Source: Nannochloropsis salina CCMP1776 (lineage: Eukaryota; Sar; Eustigmatophyceae; Eustigmatales; Monodopsidaceae). From it: a stretch of 64,000 nucleotides of DNA. Below are positions 45,379 to 56,351 of the stretch, one piece after another. The stretch lies in contig SDOX01000166.1 of the NCBI GenBank assembly GCA_004565275.1, positions 287,933 through 351,932 of the forward strand, read 5' to 3'. Every line of letters begins with the position of its first letter. The stretch's first letter is position 1. The notes under the pieces were generated by a model. That model saw nothing but the letters and a program-made list of their open reading frames with translations, had not been told where the DNA came from and made no database searches. The translations under genes were made by a program, and so were the position numbers.

Positions 45379-45976
45379 GGTTGCATGTATAATGATACCG
45401 AGCAAGGTCCTCCAAGGCCTCTCAAAGAAAAAATATAAGAAAAAGCAAAGTATGGTATCGCTAACGCCAGTGGTCGACAGGATTTACTTGCCTTCGGGCG
45501 CGCGTGTCGGTGTAGAGCATTATTTCATGATACGTGAGTGTAAATAGACATTTACTTTGTAATTTTCCCCAACCCTGACTGCGTAAGGTCTGAAAAGTAC
45601 AGCAATGCCGGCCTCGCGATCTTGTGGTTGAACCTCCCCACCCCTACGCGTGACGGTTGATCCGGACAACGCGTGCTACCAAGTAGGGAGATAAAAGTCT
45701 TCCGCTAAATTTCCGCCTTTACATGTTCTAGATTGGCATGACAGAAAGCATCAGAAGTTGATCATGGATCAGCCACGAATTTCGAGCTTTTGAAATTGCT
45801 AATTATCTTGAGCTTTGGTGGAGGCATGTTCTAATTAATCGAGCGTGACAAGCAATCTCATCAATCTATATCTTTCATAGTGCCATCAGGAGGCGATTTC
45901 AACATATATTGATGAATTCTCATCGATAGTTGAATAAATGGGCGATTGGGCGGGTAGATCTCACAAAGCACCTGAT
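45379..45976. other. Intergenic region
   Basis: About 600 bp, AT-rich, between uL11 and the UPF0489 gene, both on the plus strand. Presumed 3' UTR and promoter. Nothing recognised. Confidence 0.5.
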
Positions 45977-47633
45977 ATGACAAGTGCAAGACGAAGTACC
46001 TTGCCCACACCCTTGGATGTGCACATTGTCGAGGACCATGGACAGGTACTTGAACACCTGTACGACGCAATTGGGGTAAGTGTACAACCTTTAATTGTCC
46101 GCAATAATACATGCTGAGTATTATCATCCGCTGTCACCGGGCAGGCCAAGCGAACGCCCTTCTCGAACCTCGACTGGGTCCATTTCGACAGCCATCCCGA
46201 CCTCTCCCTACCTTCAGCTCTCTCTGCATCTACTGTGCGGGAACCCTTCAAACTTTTCGATGCTTTGGAGTGAGTCCTGGGGTATAGCTGCGCGACTGGC
46301 CGGGACTCACTCACGTGCTCATGGTCTTCTCGCATATTTCCGCTACTGCATTGACAGGCAGTCTGAAGGAGGCAATTCCGAGTTTATATTACCTGCAGTG
46401 TTTGCAGGTCATTTGGCAAGAGTCTGTTGGGTACGGCCGCCTTGGGCTCGACAGCTTCCTGATGGCTTCCACGGCTATCATGTGGGTGTGGAGAAAAGCA
46501 GCGGCTGCTTGCGTGTGAGTTTGCCTGTCATTTATTACTACGATGAACGGCTACATTGTTCTTCGCAAGACATGGAGCCCGAAGGACGGAAAGCTCTCAA
46601 TCTTCGCGTGTGCACAGCGGACGATCACAAGACTCTCTTCAGCGTGCTACCAGTAGTGCAGGGGGGGTGGGTGCTCGATATCTGCTTGGACTACTTTAGT
46701 ACCCAGAATCCATTCCTTGTGGCTCTGGAGGAGGACCAGGGGCCAGCGGCTCGCGAGGCAGTGCTTGCTTATTTCCAAGCACCGCATTTCCGCCGAAAAG
46801 AAGCACTTGAGGCCGTCCCCGAGGAGGTGAAAGCAGAGGTACGTCAAGGCGCCTGACCATCCTAAACGCATCCGATCTGTGGCATCATCGGGCTCTCTTT
46901 TGGTATGCGTTTTCTATCCTTCACACGACGTCACTAAGCTCTCGAACTTTTTCGGAAAAACATTTTTTACACCGTAGATGGCAGCATTTTCACGGCTCAC
47001 GCGCGAGTTGATCAACTTGTTTGAAGTCTCGGGTGTTTCCGTGACCAATGAAAGGGTAACAGCCATCAGAGAAGAACTTGACCCTTTGATGGGTTCAAAT
47101 CTCCCGCGCGAAACTTCGCAATCGGTCACCAATGCATTCGTTGAAGTGCTTGCTCGAGGCGACAGCGCCCTTTTCGAAATTCTTCGGAGTCTGGGCGGAC
47201 ATTGTGCTTCTTTACCGTCACATTGCAGCTCATGGGAGGAAATAGACGCAATGATCGCGCAAACGGCCAAAGCAGTTGAAGGTCTATGCCAAGGTAAGGG
47301 AGAAGAGCACGGTATGTCTCGCTCGCTCCGTTTAATCCGCAAGCTTCTTTAATCGCAAACACATGTACAGCATACGGATGTCCACCATCAGTCGTGTTTC
47401 TGGCTCGTTCCGTGCTTGACGGGTACACGCCTCAGAGCATTGGAGATGCTCTCCAGGTGCGCCTTGTAAATCGTATATTCAATCTAGTTCATGAAAATAA
47501 ACTTAAACTGACATTATTCATTTGCACACAGGAAAAAGTTTTGGATGCGCTTAGAACTATTCAGCTCTTGGGCCCCTTAAGGGTGCTGGCACATTATCTT
47601 GCATTGGAGGAGGAAGAATTGGGTGGCGAGTGA
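45977..47633 (+). CDS. UPF0489 (C5orf22-like) protein
   Basis: Six exons: 45977-46075, 46145-46269, 46358-46838, 46978-47293, 47371-47456, 47532-47633. All phases fit and the total is 403 codons (402 residues). Exon 1 gives LDVHIVEDHGQVLEHLYDAI, exon 2 LDWVHFDSHPDLSLP, exon 3 FILPAVFAGHLARVCWVRPP and GGWVLDICLDYFSTQNPF, exon 5 PPSVVFLARSVLDGYTPQ. These match the UPF0489/C5orf22 family, which looks like an arginase/deacetylase-type metal fold with Asp/His clusters (HFDSHPDL, DICLDYF). The biochemical role of the family is not known to me. The family is mostly eukaryotic, and the metal-binding-like Asp and His residues are kept. Confidence 0.88.
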
Positions 47634-48344
47634 AGAGATTGTCATGTTGGAGCGGGGTAATTTCTTTCACACAACATAGCTCAACCCTGTGTTCGAATGA
47701 TCTCTGCCATAAAGTTGCGTGTCCATCAAAGCATAGATGATCATCAACCTTCCTCTTTGTCGCGGAAGACCCGCTCTGCGGGATGGCCCAGTGGCCGGTC
47801 CCGCATACCCGGATGTGGACACTAGCCGTTGAGCTTCATGGGCCCGGTCTATGGGCCCCTGCTGCGAGACAACCGATTCGTGGCTTGCGACTGTGACTTT
47901 CTGCGCGTGTGATGGACTGGAAGGCAGTGCCCCTCGATTTTTGCGCCTTCCTATGCGACCCCGTGTTCTCTTCCTGTTGGCAACTACCCATTGCCGGTGC
48001 CAAATGCCAATTCAAGCCTCACGTTTTGAAGTATAATCACCCTCTGGAGCAAAGTCTCGAAGAACAGTTCAAAATTACCCACCCTTCGCTCTCTTACTTG
48101 TGACCTATTTAAAATGTGCCCTTGCCCTTCCATTGCATGATTTACAGGCCAGAGCCTCAAATCATCACTTTGATTGTTCTTGTTTGAGCCCGAGGGATTT
48201 CTATGCGCCATATCGCAGGAAGTGTTCGAATAGCGAATCAGACCCCTAGGCCCTCCAAATACCTCGAGACATAAATCCCTGACTTGTGGCCCTTATTACG
48301 CACAACACAGAAATCGTCACCCAATCTCGACTCATTTCAGGAAT
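47634..48344. other. Intergenic region
   Basis: About 700 bp between the UPF0489 gene and the first Ala-Pro-Thr repeat gene. A pyrimidine tract ending CTCATTTCAG sits four bases before the next ATG, so the repeat gene may have an intron in its 5' UTR. No gene seen. Confidence 0.45.
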
Positions 48345-49424
48345 ATGCGTTCCCTCAAGCTCTCTTTCGTCTGCTCTGTCGCCCTCTTTGCCGGCGCCGC
48401 CGTTGCCGCCGAAGGGGACAGCGTCTACACTCCCCCTCCTTACCAAAACGAAGGGACCAACTCCAGCAGCGTCGCGGTCGCTGATGTGACCATCGCCCCG
48501 ACTTCTGCGCCCACAGGCACCCCGACCGCTGCGCCCACGGCGGCTCCCACCCCTAAGGCTGTGTACACCTCTGCCCCAACCCCGGCCCCGACCGAGGCAG
48601 TCTACGACGTGAAGCCCCAGGGTGAGGTTGAGCCCAACGAAACCACGGAGGCGCCAACATCCTCTCCGAGCCCGGCTCCCACTGCCGCCCCTACTCCGGC
48701 TCCTACTGCCTTCCCTACTGCGGCACCCACTGCCGCCCCTACTCCGGCCCCTACGGCAACCCCGACTGCTGCCCCCACGCCCGCTCCCACCAAGCCGGTC
48801 TATACGCCCCCTCCCACCGCCACGCCCACGGCTGCTCCCACCAAGCCGGTCTATACGCCCCCTCCCACCGCCGCTCCCACGCCCACTCCCACTAAGCCGG
48901 TCTATACGCCCCCTCCCACTGTGGCCCCCACTGCTGCCCCCACGCCTGCTCCTACTACGGCAGCACCCACAGCGGCCCCTACTGGAGCACCCACGCCTGC
49001 CCCCACGCCTGCTCCTACTACGGCAGCACCCACAGCGGCCCCTACTGGAGCACCCACGCCTGCACCCACGCCTGCTCCTACTACGGCAGCACCCACCGCG
49101 GCCCCTACTGGAGCACCCACGCCTGCACCCACGCCTGCTCCTACTACGGCAGCACCCACCGCGGCCCCTACTGGAGCACCCACGCCTGCTCCTACGCCCG
49201 CTCCTTCCGAAGCGCTGCCCGTGGACCCTCTTGGCGAGGACGAGAGCGTCTACACTCCACCCCCTCAGGTCGATCCCCAGGCAGTCACGGATGCGCCTAC
49301 CGCGGCGCCTACCCCGGCCCCAACGGATGCACCTACCGAGTCTGTGTACACACCGCCGCCCTACACCAAGCCCGACGAGGAGATGGTCGGAAAGAGTGGC
49401 CGACGCTTGCGACGAAGCAACTAA
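48345..49424 (+). CDS. Secreted Ala-Pro-Thr repeat protein, copy 1
   Basis: Single exon, 359 residues. A signal peptide (MRSLKLSFVCSVALFAGAAV) is followed by GDSVYTPPPYQ, then a long stretch of APT units (TAAPTPAPT and variants) broken by several KPVYTPPPT blocks. The end is SVYTPPPYTKPDEEM and a basic tail GRRLRRSN. Such Pro/Thr-rich secreted proteins are usually O-glycosylated and extracellular or cell-wall proteins; that role is inference. Part of the repeat is an almost exact 63-bp tandem array at DNA level (separate entry). A related gene lies 4.7 kb downstream on the same strand, sharing the signal peptide, the SVYTPPPYQ box and the RRLR end. Confidence 0.85.
   Translation: MRSLKLSFVCSVALFAGAAVAAEGDSVYTPPPYQNEGTNSSSVAVADVTIAPTSAPTGTPTAAPTAAPTPKAVYTSAPTPAPTEAVYDVKPQGEVEPNETTEAPTSSPSPAPTAAPTPAPTAFPTAAPTAAPTPAPTATPTAAPTPAPTKPVYTPPPTATPTAAPTKPVYTPPPTAAPTPTPTKPVYTPPPTVAPTAAPTPAPTTAAPTAAPTGAPTPAPTPAPTTAAPTAAPTGAPTPAPTPAPTTAAPTAAPTGAPTPAPTPAPTTAAPTAAPTGAPTPAPTPAPSEALPVDPLGEDESVYTPPPQVDPQAVTDAPTAAPTPAPTDAPTESVYTPPPYTKPDEEMVGKSGRRLRRSN
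48944..49203. repeat. 63-bp coding tandem repeat, about four copies
   Basis: Starting at GCCTGCTCCTACTACGG the sequence recurs every 63 bp with one or two changes per copy. Each unit encodes 21 residues, so frame is kept and the copy number can vary without breaking the protein. Confidence 0.9.
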
Positions 49425-50049
49425 ACAAACGATTTTGAAATGTGTACGGCGTGGTCATCTATTTGATATCATGGGCACAAGAAGTCTGCTTTTTTAATGC
49501 AATCGATTTAGGAGAGTGGAGTGCTGCAGAGAGTAAGCAGAGTATGCGTTAGTCCAAATCAGCGAGCGTGATATGCGGGTTGAACGAGAGAGACCAAAGC
49601 AATGAGAAAGGAGGACAGAATCATGTGAGATTCGTGCTTTCAGAATCTATCGAGATCGAATACACCGCTACTAGGAATGCAGTAGATTGCCAAGTGAAAG
49701 ACACTGAAATGACCCGAAAGATGCTTCTGTCGGGATAAAAGCGTCTGGAAGCGTGCTCGGAGTCTGCAATCTCTTAGTTTCCTTATTTATCTTCCACAGT
49801 AAGGTACGAGTGGGGAGAGCAACTTCCTGGTGACGTTGGCTGCGTGTTTGGGAAGACCTACTGGGTGTATTTTAAGCTACCATAAGAGGGTAGCTGTGAA
49901 AGGAACTCAGTGGGGAAGTCAAACTGCAGGTCACTAAAAGCAAAAAGAATGAATTAAGGCTACAGAAGAGAAAAGTCATTGCGATTCTAATCTGCATTGC
50001 GTGGACCAACCACTAGCTCTTCAAACAAAATTTCACTGTCTTTCGAAAC
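49425..50049. other. Intergenic region
   Basis: About 620 bp downstream of the repeat protein gene, AT-rich. Nothing recognised. Confidence 0.5.
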
Positions 50050-50289
50050 CTATACTCTTGACAGAGCTAGTCCAGTAACGAAGTCCGGGACTCGGTCACC
50101 TTCCCGACCTTTCCCGGGCTGGAAGCCGGCGCACAATCCAAAAACCACCCGCGGCGTCGGCCCCATGAAGTGATCCTCGCGACCTTGAAACTCGCTAGGC
50201 TCCAAGCAGAGACCGCTGCCTGACTTCGCCGGCAAGAAATAGGCTGCAAACAGTATCGCTTCGACACCCTCCCCCCCGGTACAGTCGGT
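50050..50289 (-). CDS. Orphan terminal-exon-like segment
   Basis: On the minus strand a TATTTTCAAACAG acceptor is followed by 79 sense codons and a stop. The translation is protein-like and GC-richer than its surroundings: it opens TDCTGGEGVEAILFAAYFLP, and ends FVTGLALSRV, with EDHFMGPTPRVVFGLC between. It has no ATG near its start and no donor in the ankyrin gene next upstream joins it in frame. It may be the last exon of a small gene or a relic. I do not recognise the sequence. Confidence 0.3.
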   Translation of the reverse strand, partial: TDCTGGEGVEAILFAAYFLPAKSGSGLCLEPSEFQGREDHFMGPTPRVVFGLCAGFQPGKGREGDRVPDFVTGLALSRV

Positions 50290-50524
50290 CTGTTTGAAAA
50301 TACGATCAGCTGAAGCTCTCCTAGTCTAATGTACCGCATAAGCCAGCTTTTTACTTAATTTGGAGAGAGGATAATAATAGGAACGACGCATACATGCCAA
50401 ATTTGAACGCGGAGAAAAACGAGAAGCAGAGTGGGACTGCACACGGTATGTCAATCGAAGACGTAGTTTGCTTTTCTTTTCGACAACTTCAGACACCAAT
50501 TCTCAATGAATGGTCACCACGACT

Positions 50525-51574
50525 TTATCCAAACGGCGCTGACAGGGAAGTGGAGGAGAGGGCCAGCAGGTCGCGCATGATGATAAAGACGTCAAATCGC
50601 ATCTGTTCGACGACGTAGTGGGCGGCCGCCTTGGCGCTGTCCGGGGCGCGGGATTTAATACCGTGTTCATCGTCTTCTTCCGTCTCCACCCGGGGAAGAC
50701 CTTGGCACGCTTCTAGTGACGAGCTAGCAGCGCCACCATCTCCCCGCACCCGGTCGCTCCCGACTATGTTATTGCCCCCACCGTTACCTCCCTCTCCATG
50801 AACCAACCCCCTCGCCGAGCCCGCACCACCCCCCCTCAGCAGCACAAGGTTGCTGTTCGCAGCTCCCTCACCTTTCGACATGCCATTCACCAGAAAAGGT
50901 GGGGCTTTCCCCCGTCTCACGACTCTGCCTCGCTCCAATCCTGCCTGCAGGTGCTCCTCCCGCCATAGGCGACGGATTTTGGAAAGCACGTATGCCCGCT
51001 CTTCCCCTTCTAGCAAGGAAATGCACTCCGCCCGGTCCTTCTCTCGAGCAACGTCAATAGCCTGCCATCCCTGTTCCCCCGGAATGGAAGGGTCCGCCCC
51101 AGCGGCCAGGAGCAGGCGCAAAGCCTGCGTGCGCCCGTTGCGCGCCGCCTGCCACAAAGGGGTACACCCCTGATCATCCCGACCGTCAACATCGCAGCCC
51201 TCATGACTCAGCAGCAACTTAACCACTTCATTATGCCCATTGTAGGCCGCTATTCCCAATGGGGTACGCCCGCCTGTACGGCGTAGGCTAGGGTTGGCCC
51301 CTCTCGAGAGGAGGAGTTCAACGAAAGTCACGTGGCCCCGCCCTGCTGCCATGTACAAGGCGGTGCGCCCCATCTCCCACTCCGTTCCGTCTAGAGCTGC
51401 CCCAAAATCCAATAGACAGCGCGCCACCTCTGTGTGCCCCTGAACCGCAGCCCACATCAGGGCTGTCTGCCCGTGACTATCTGCGTAGGTAGCTAGAGTA
51501 GCTTTGGCTTCGAGCCGCCATCGCACCTCCGTGACATCCCCATCTCGTGCTGCAAAAATCAAGGCATTCGCCAT
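50525..51574 (-). CDS. Ankyrin-repeat protein
   Basis: I start at the ATG for MANALIFAARDGDVTEVRW; the frame is open to a TTG 11 codons upstream. The product has 349 residues. Ankyrin repeats fill about residues 2-190 (QTALMWAAVQGHTEVARCLL, RTALYMAAGRGHVTFVELLL, RTPLGIAAYNGHNEVVKLLL, CTPLWQAARNGRTQALRLLL). The C-terminal 150 residues are Gly/Ser-rich, then end in a helix (VVEQMRFDVFIIMRDLLAL). No enzymatic domain is present; the protein is probably a binding partner of unknown target. It is unrelated in its flanks to the ankyrin protein at 9.8-11.3 kb. Confidence 0.8.
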   Translation of the reverse strand: MANALIFAARDGDVTEVRWRLEAKATLATYADSHGQTALMWAAVQGHTEVARCLLDFGAALDGTEWEMGRTALYMAAGRGHVTFVELLLSRGANPSLRRTGGRTPLGIAAYNGHNEVVKLLLSHEGCDVDGRDDQGCTPLWQAARNGRTQALRLLLAAGADPSIPGEQGWQAIDVAREKDRAECISLLEGEERAYVLSKIRRLWREEHLQAGLERGRVVRRGKAPPFLVNGMSKGEGAANSNLVLLRGGGAGSARGLVHGEGGNGGGNNIVGSDRVRGDGGAASSSLEACQGLPRVETEEDDEHGIKSRAPDSAKAAAHYVVEQMRFDVFIIMRDLLALSSTSLSAPFG

Positions 51575-54162
51575 CTCTAGCGGTAATTTTGATTCCTGAA
51601 TATACAATATCCCTATTCAAAACTCAAGGACTAAGTTTTGTCGATGCAACAGAAAAGGGCCAAGCGCGGGAGGTGCGATGGACTGCGGGGGAGAAAGGTC
51701 GATCCTACGAAAATGTTTTGCGCGGGAAAACACATAGTAGAAGATCAAATTAGAAGTCTGGTGTTGAGCTTACAGGACAATAAGAGGGAGATTGAAGAGC
51801 ATCATCAAAGATTGACAAGGCAACGTGGAGCCTCATGATACGAACAACAGCAGAAGATACTGCTCGCCGGGGAGAAACAGCAACAGCAAGCAGGTCGCTG
51901 AGTCCGGTTTGGGAGCACGCGGACCCAGGAAGATTACCGATATGCCACCCGCATAACGTACATGTGGCCCTAGCCGTTGCATTATCAATGTTCGTCCCGC
52001 TCTGATCTGATAGATGGGGGGAGGATACGATGTGGGGAACAGGCAAAGCCTTCCTCTCAATTTTTGAAGGCGCTTGGAGCCCGTGACGTCACAGTTTACC
52101 TCGACGCTGCTTCGGAGACAGACACCTTGAGGAAAAACACATGCTTTGCCCTGGGCTTTAGAAGAATGCAGACGTTAATTTTTCGGAGAATAACGTAGAT
52201 ATCGACGCATGAGACGACTTGGGCTGAGTATGCGCTGTCGTCCTTTTTCTTACTGGCGTTCGTGCGGACTACGGCACGAGACGCTCGCAAACAAGACCGG
52301 ACGTGCTAATTTAAATTACTTGTGGTGGATCTCCTTGCTTACTTCTCCTGGAGACGAGGAAATCTGAAGATGAATGCCCAGGATGAAGCATCTTGAGGCC
52401 GCGTGGGAAGGAGCATGACGACGACACATGAAAGTAAGTCGTCGCTCAGATCCCGCCTCACGGCTGGCGGTCTTTCTCTCTCATCATAACTGTGTGATCA
52501 CCCATAATAAACAGTGACCACCGAAGCATAATGCTGTATATTTTGTTTTCAAACATTTCGCGTGATCGATATTCACTCTGAGCTATGTGCGCATAACTAC
52601 ATAGATTAAACGCATAGAAACTAAATTCTTCCGTGCTTCCCATGTGTGTCTATTGAGTGCGGCGAACGCGCGCATAGCTCGCATTTGATAAATCGGTGTG
52701 CTTCAAGATATAGCAAATACTGGAAGAGGGCTTTCCAGTAGCAGGAACGAGATAATTTGGAAATTTGCAGGCTACACGATTCCCGAAAATAATTTATTGA
52801 GTCATGGGCTAATTTGAAGCCGCGAAATTAATATCTTTATACCAATTCGTTATCCCTCTTACAATGTTTAAGAGAGGTTGCAGGAAGCTCTAACCATTCC
52901 AAATAAATATTTAAGTCATAAAAAGAATACAGAAATCTGTTCCCTTTTCGGGCTTCTGCCCGCGCTTCCACAAAAATCCGCGAGAAACGTGCGAAAGAAG
53001 TACCACTTAGATCAGAACATTGTGAACTTGATCGTTTACGAACTCAATACTTGTTTTTAATAATTAATTAATTGCAAACCATGAGAATAGAAGAAACTTA
53101 TTCCCTCCCTCGTCTCGTATCGTCCTATGTTTCTTCATTCGAATTGAATTACATTTTCCCGCCAAAATCTTTTTCCTCCCCTCTATTCAACTGTGTTGGT
53201 TGACAAGCAAATCGCGTAGAAGTTTGAGACAAGCTCTCCAATATGTTAGTGGATGACAGACGGGGAAAGTACGAGAGCATGGAAGGATGATGTCCTTAGC
53301 TCAAGACGTGGTAGATTCATCACACTCATCATACAAAAAATAGACGTTCTCAAACACCTTCTGCATGTGTGAGGGGAAAAGAAATTGCTCTGAAAGTGAA
53401 AAATGCCCATGAATTATCCTTAACAATACCGCGTTACAAGAGAAATCCAAAGTGAGGGACAACCTTAATTGGGGGGCGCTTTTATTTTTCGGTCCCGATC
53501 TCGATGCGTAAATGCCGTTGTAATCGAAACACATGGCCTCAGGCCCGTAGAGCCCATATTCCATGCAAATTTCAACAAAATACCACACATCGATCTCACA
53601 TTACCACGCGCCATCGATAAAATACCATGATAAAGAGAAGCATACATGTGAGTTACGCACAAGGCTTTATTCTCGGAGTCCGCACAAAATGACATCCCTG
53701 GTCAAAGATTCCTACAGGGTCGCGGTGGCGATATAGCCGTTGCTCGTCCACAGAATATGGGCGTCTGTATGGGCCCGCGCAGGCCACGACGAGAGAGAGC
53801 GACCTGGTGTGTATTTTAAGTGTGCCATTGCGAAGTATGTCTCCTGTGCGCATGGTTGCAATGTGCAGATGTTACCTTTCTTGAATGTAGTTTACATCTT
53901 GTGTCCTTTGGCGCGTTCTCGCCGTTCTATTTGCGCTGTTCCTATTCCGCTTTCGTCGCATCAAATCTACCCCATCGTCGGAAGGCGCGGCGTCCTTCCA
54001 AGCGGACACAGCAAACATCGTGCACTTAACACAGCAACAGAGGCAGGCCCACAGCGCCGCACTTGCCTCATCATCTTCTCTGACATGCTATTTGCGCATT
54101 CCACCCTTGCACAGAAAAGTACAAGTCTCGCACTTCACGTCGCACCACCTCCAACTCAAAAA
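51575..54162. other. AT-rich gene-poor region
   Basis: About 2.6 kb. Pieces that look slightly protein-like: plus-strand 51644-51838 (a 64-codon frame ending in a coiled coil, DNKREIEEHHQRLTRQ), plus-strand 52060-52198 (LGARDVTVYLDAASETD ending at a stop), and minus-strand 53588-53301 (EYGLYGPEAMCFDYNGIYAS, with a strong acceptor CTCACACATGCAG before its last 19 codons). None forms a full gene by my reading. No RNA gene or transposon recognised. Confidence 0.35.
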
Positions 54163-55127
54163 ATGATGCGTTCATTCAAACTCTCTTTATGCTCCTTGGC
54201 CCTCTTCGCCGGCGCCGCCCTTGCCGGTGAAGAAAGCGTCTACACTCCTCCTCCCTACCAATCCTCGGGCACTCCTGTTGAGACGCAGGATGTGACGGTG
54301 GCCCCCACCGCCAGCCCCACCGCCAGCCCCACCGCCGCGCCTACTCCTGCCCCCACCAAGCCCGTCTACACCCCCCCCCCACCCCCGCGCCCACTGAAGC
54401 CGCCTACACCGCCAAGCCCGAAACTCTGGACGAGAGTGAAGCCCCGACCAGCGCTCCTACGGGTGCTCCCACCCCTGCTCCTACTCCCGCTCCCACGGGT
54501 GCCCCTACCCCTGCTCCTACCCCTGCTCCTACTCCCGCCCCCACGGGTGCTCCCACCCCTGCTCCTACACCCGCCCCCACGGGTGCCCCTACCCCTGCTC
54601 CAACCCCCGCTCCTACTCCCGCCCCCACGGGTGCCCCTACCCCCTTCCCTACCTTCGCCCCTACCGCGGCTCCCACTCCTGCGCCTACTGCAGCCCCTAC
54701 GACCGCGGCTCCCACTCCTGCGCCTACTGGGGCCCCTACGGCCCACCCGACCGCCGCGCCCACACCCGCTCCCACCAAGCCGGTCTACACTCCCCCTCCC
54801 ACCGCCACGCCCACGGCTGCCCCTACGGCCCACCCCACCGCCGCTCCCACCAAGCCTGTCTACACTCCCCCCCCTACCGCGTCCCCTACGTCGGCTCCTA
54901 CTGCCGCGCCCACACCTGCGCCCACTCCTGCACCCACGGCCGCTCCTACACCTGCCCCAACGGCCACACTCACCGCGGCACCGACTCCGGACATGGACTT
55001 CGACCCCAACGGCTCGGGCGCCAGCGTTTACAGCAAACCCCCGACCCCGGCCCCCACCGAGGCCGCTTACACCAAGCCCCCCTACAAGCCCGAGGACAGC
55101 AAGACGCGCCGCCTGCGACAGGCGTAA
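54163..55127 (+). pseudogene. Secreted Ala-Pro-Thr repeat protein, copy 2, frame broken in a C tract
   Basis: Starts MMRSFKLSLCSLALFAGAAL, then EESVYTPPPYQSSG, like copy 1. The APT repeat runs in one frame to KPVYTPPP and then, at a run of ten C (54371-54380), the same repeat continues in the next frame ([20 protein letters not shown] and on) to the stop at 55125-55127, ending TRRLRQA. In the first frame the sequence turns into Pro/Leu/Arg noise and stops at 55215. One base is missing relative to an open frame. Either the C tract was miscounted in sequencing or assembly, or this copy is a true frameshift mutant. The downstream repeat shows no other stop in the second frame, which favours a recent or artefactual break. 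Confidence 0.8.
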
Positions 55128-56037
55128 AGTTCTTAGGACTTTTAGATTCTTTAGAGTACGTGAGGCTCAAGGTGAAGGCAAGTGGCTAGGAGTGTCAAAG
55201 CATTGCATAGTATGATTTGAAGCGTTGTGTCGGGTATAGTTACAAAAAATGAAGGCTTGTAGAGCATCAGGGCGCTTGGAAATATACCGTCGACTGGTCC
55301 CTTCAAGCATTTCTCCCGGTCAAAATTGAACTGAATTGGAGAGAGGAAATGAATATGTCACCTCTTTGTCAGTGGTCGGTATGGAAAAAGAGTACTGGAG
55401 TGTATGTACGAAAGGGAGGTCAATGGCATGTACATGATCCCACAGAGCTTGGTATGTGCCGCAAGATGAACGATAAAAAGCTCCAGCCAAGGTTGTGTGC
55501 ATGTAGTAAAATTGAGAGTCCATGGCGGTAGAGTCTGTAAGCTCAGTTCAACCTGTCTAGAAAAGGATTCTGGGTCGATTTTACGGAGAAGTATCTATGT
55601 AAGAATCCCCAGATACCCTTTCACTGTGCTTAACCGCTTAAAAACAATCGAAGAAGACAGTCACTGAACTCGCTTTGAAGTAAATAATTTTAGACTACTT
55701 TTTCTCGACATGCAAAAAAAGCCTGCGCACATGGTATGTCGTCTCATCGAGTATCAAAAATGGCAGCTCCTCTTTTTTTGTCTGGCTGTTCTATATTTAT
55801 GGTCTTAGGCTGAATACACGGTCTGCAATTGCCAGACTATGGTCCTCAGTGGTTGCGGTGTGCGGTGGGAGGTTCAAGTGCCTGAGGTCTCATTTTTTTG
55901 GAATGTTTGTCTCGGCATCGATGGTCTCTAAGGCAACACCTATACAGAGATTGCAATTAGAGCTACCTCTTGTTATCAATCACGAGCCCGGTGTGAATAA
56001 ATGCTGAAAGGTTGGTGTAGCATGTCCTCGATTCTCC
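55128..56037. other. Intergenic region
   Basis: About 900 bp downstream of the second repeat protein gene. AT-rich, small open frames only, nothing recognised. Confidence 0.5.
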
Positions 56038-56346
56038 TCAGTCGCTGGGCACGTCTCGCTTTTCCTCTTTGGCGAGACATGGCAAGCCTGGGGAGGGAGG
56101 GTTGACTAAACCAACATGTCTATCGATAGCGATGCAGTAGAGGGTGGGGTGAACGACTACACATAAGAATGATTCTCCATTAGCGGTCTCGCAAAGCGCG
56201 TGCTTGATTTGCTTGAGGCACCGGGCCTTTTCCACATCGGAAATTCTTTCCTTCCTAGCTCGGACTCGAGCTTCCACATAAAAGGCATTTCAAGGCACTT
56301 ACTCGTGTACTATCACTATAATCCCAGGGATAGTCAATATAGACAT
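56038..56346 (-). CDS. Possible small two-exon gene divergent from MSH2
   Basis: Tentative model on the minus strand: exons 56346-56303 and 56254-56038, a 48-nt intron with donor GA|GTAAGT and acceptor GAGCTAG, phases matching, 86 residues. Exon 2 reads like protein (KARCLKQIKHALCETANGES, FLCVVVHPTLYCIAI). The start would lie only a few bases from the MSH2 start in the opposite direction, which is odd, so exon 1 in particular is doubtful. Family not recognised. Confidence 0.3.
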
Positions 56347-56351
56347 GGAAA

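Noticed and set aside
48944-49203. Regular 63-bp repeats as a CRISPR array
   Set aside because: The units are contiguous with no unique spacers, keep the reading frame and encode APT repeats.
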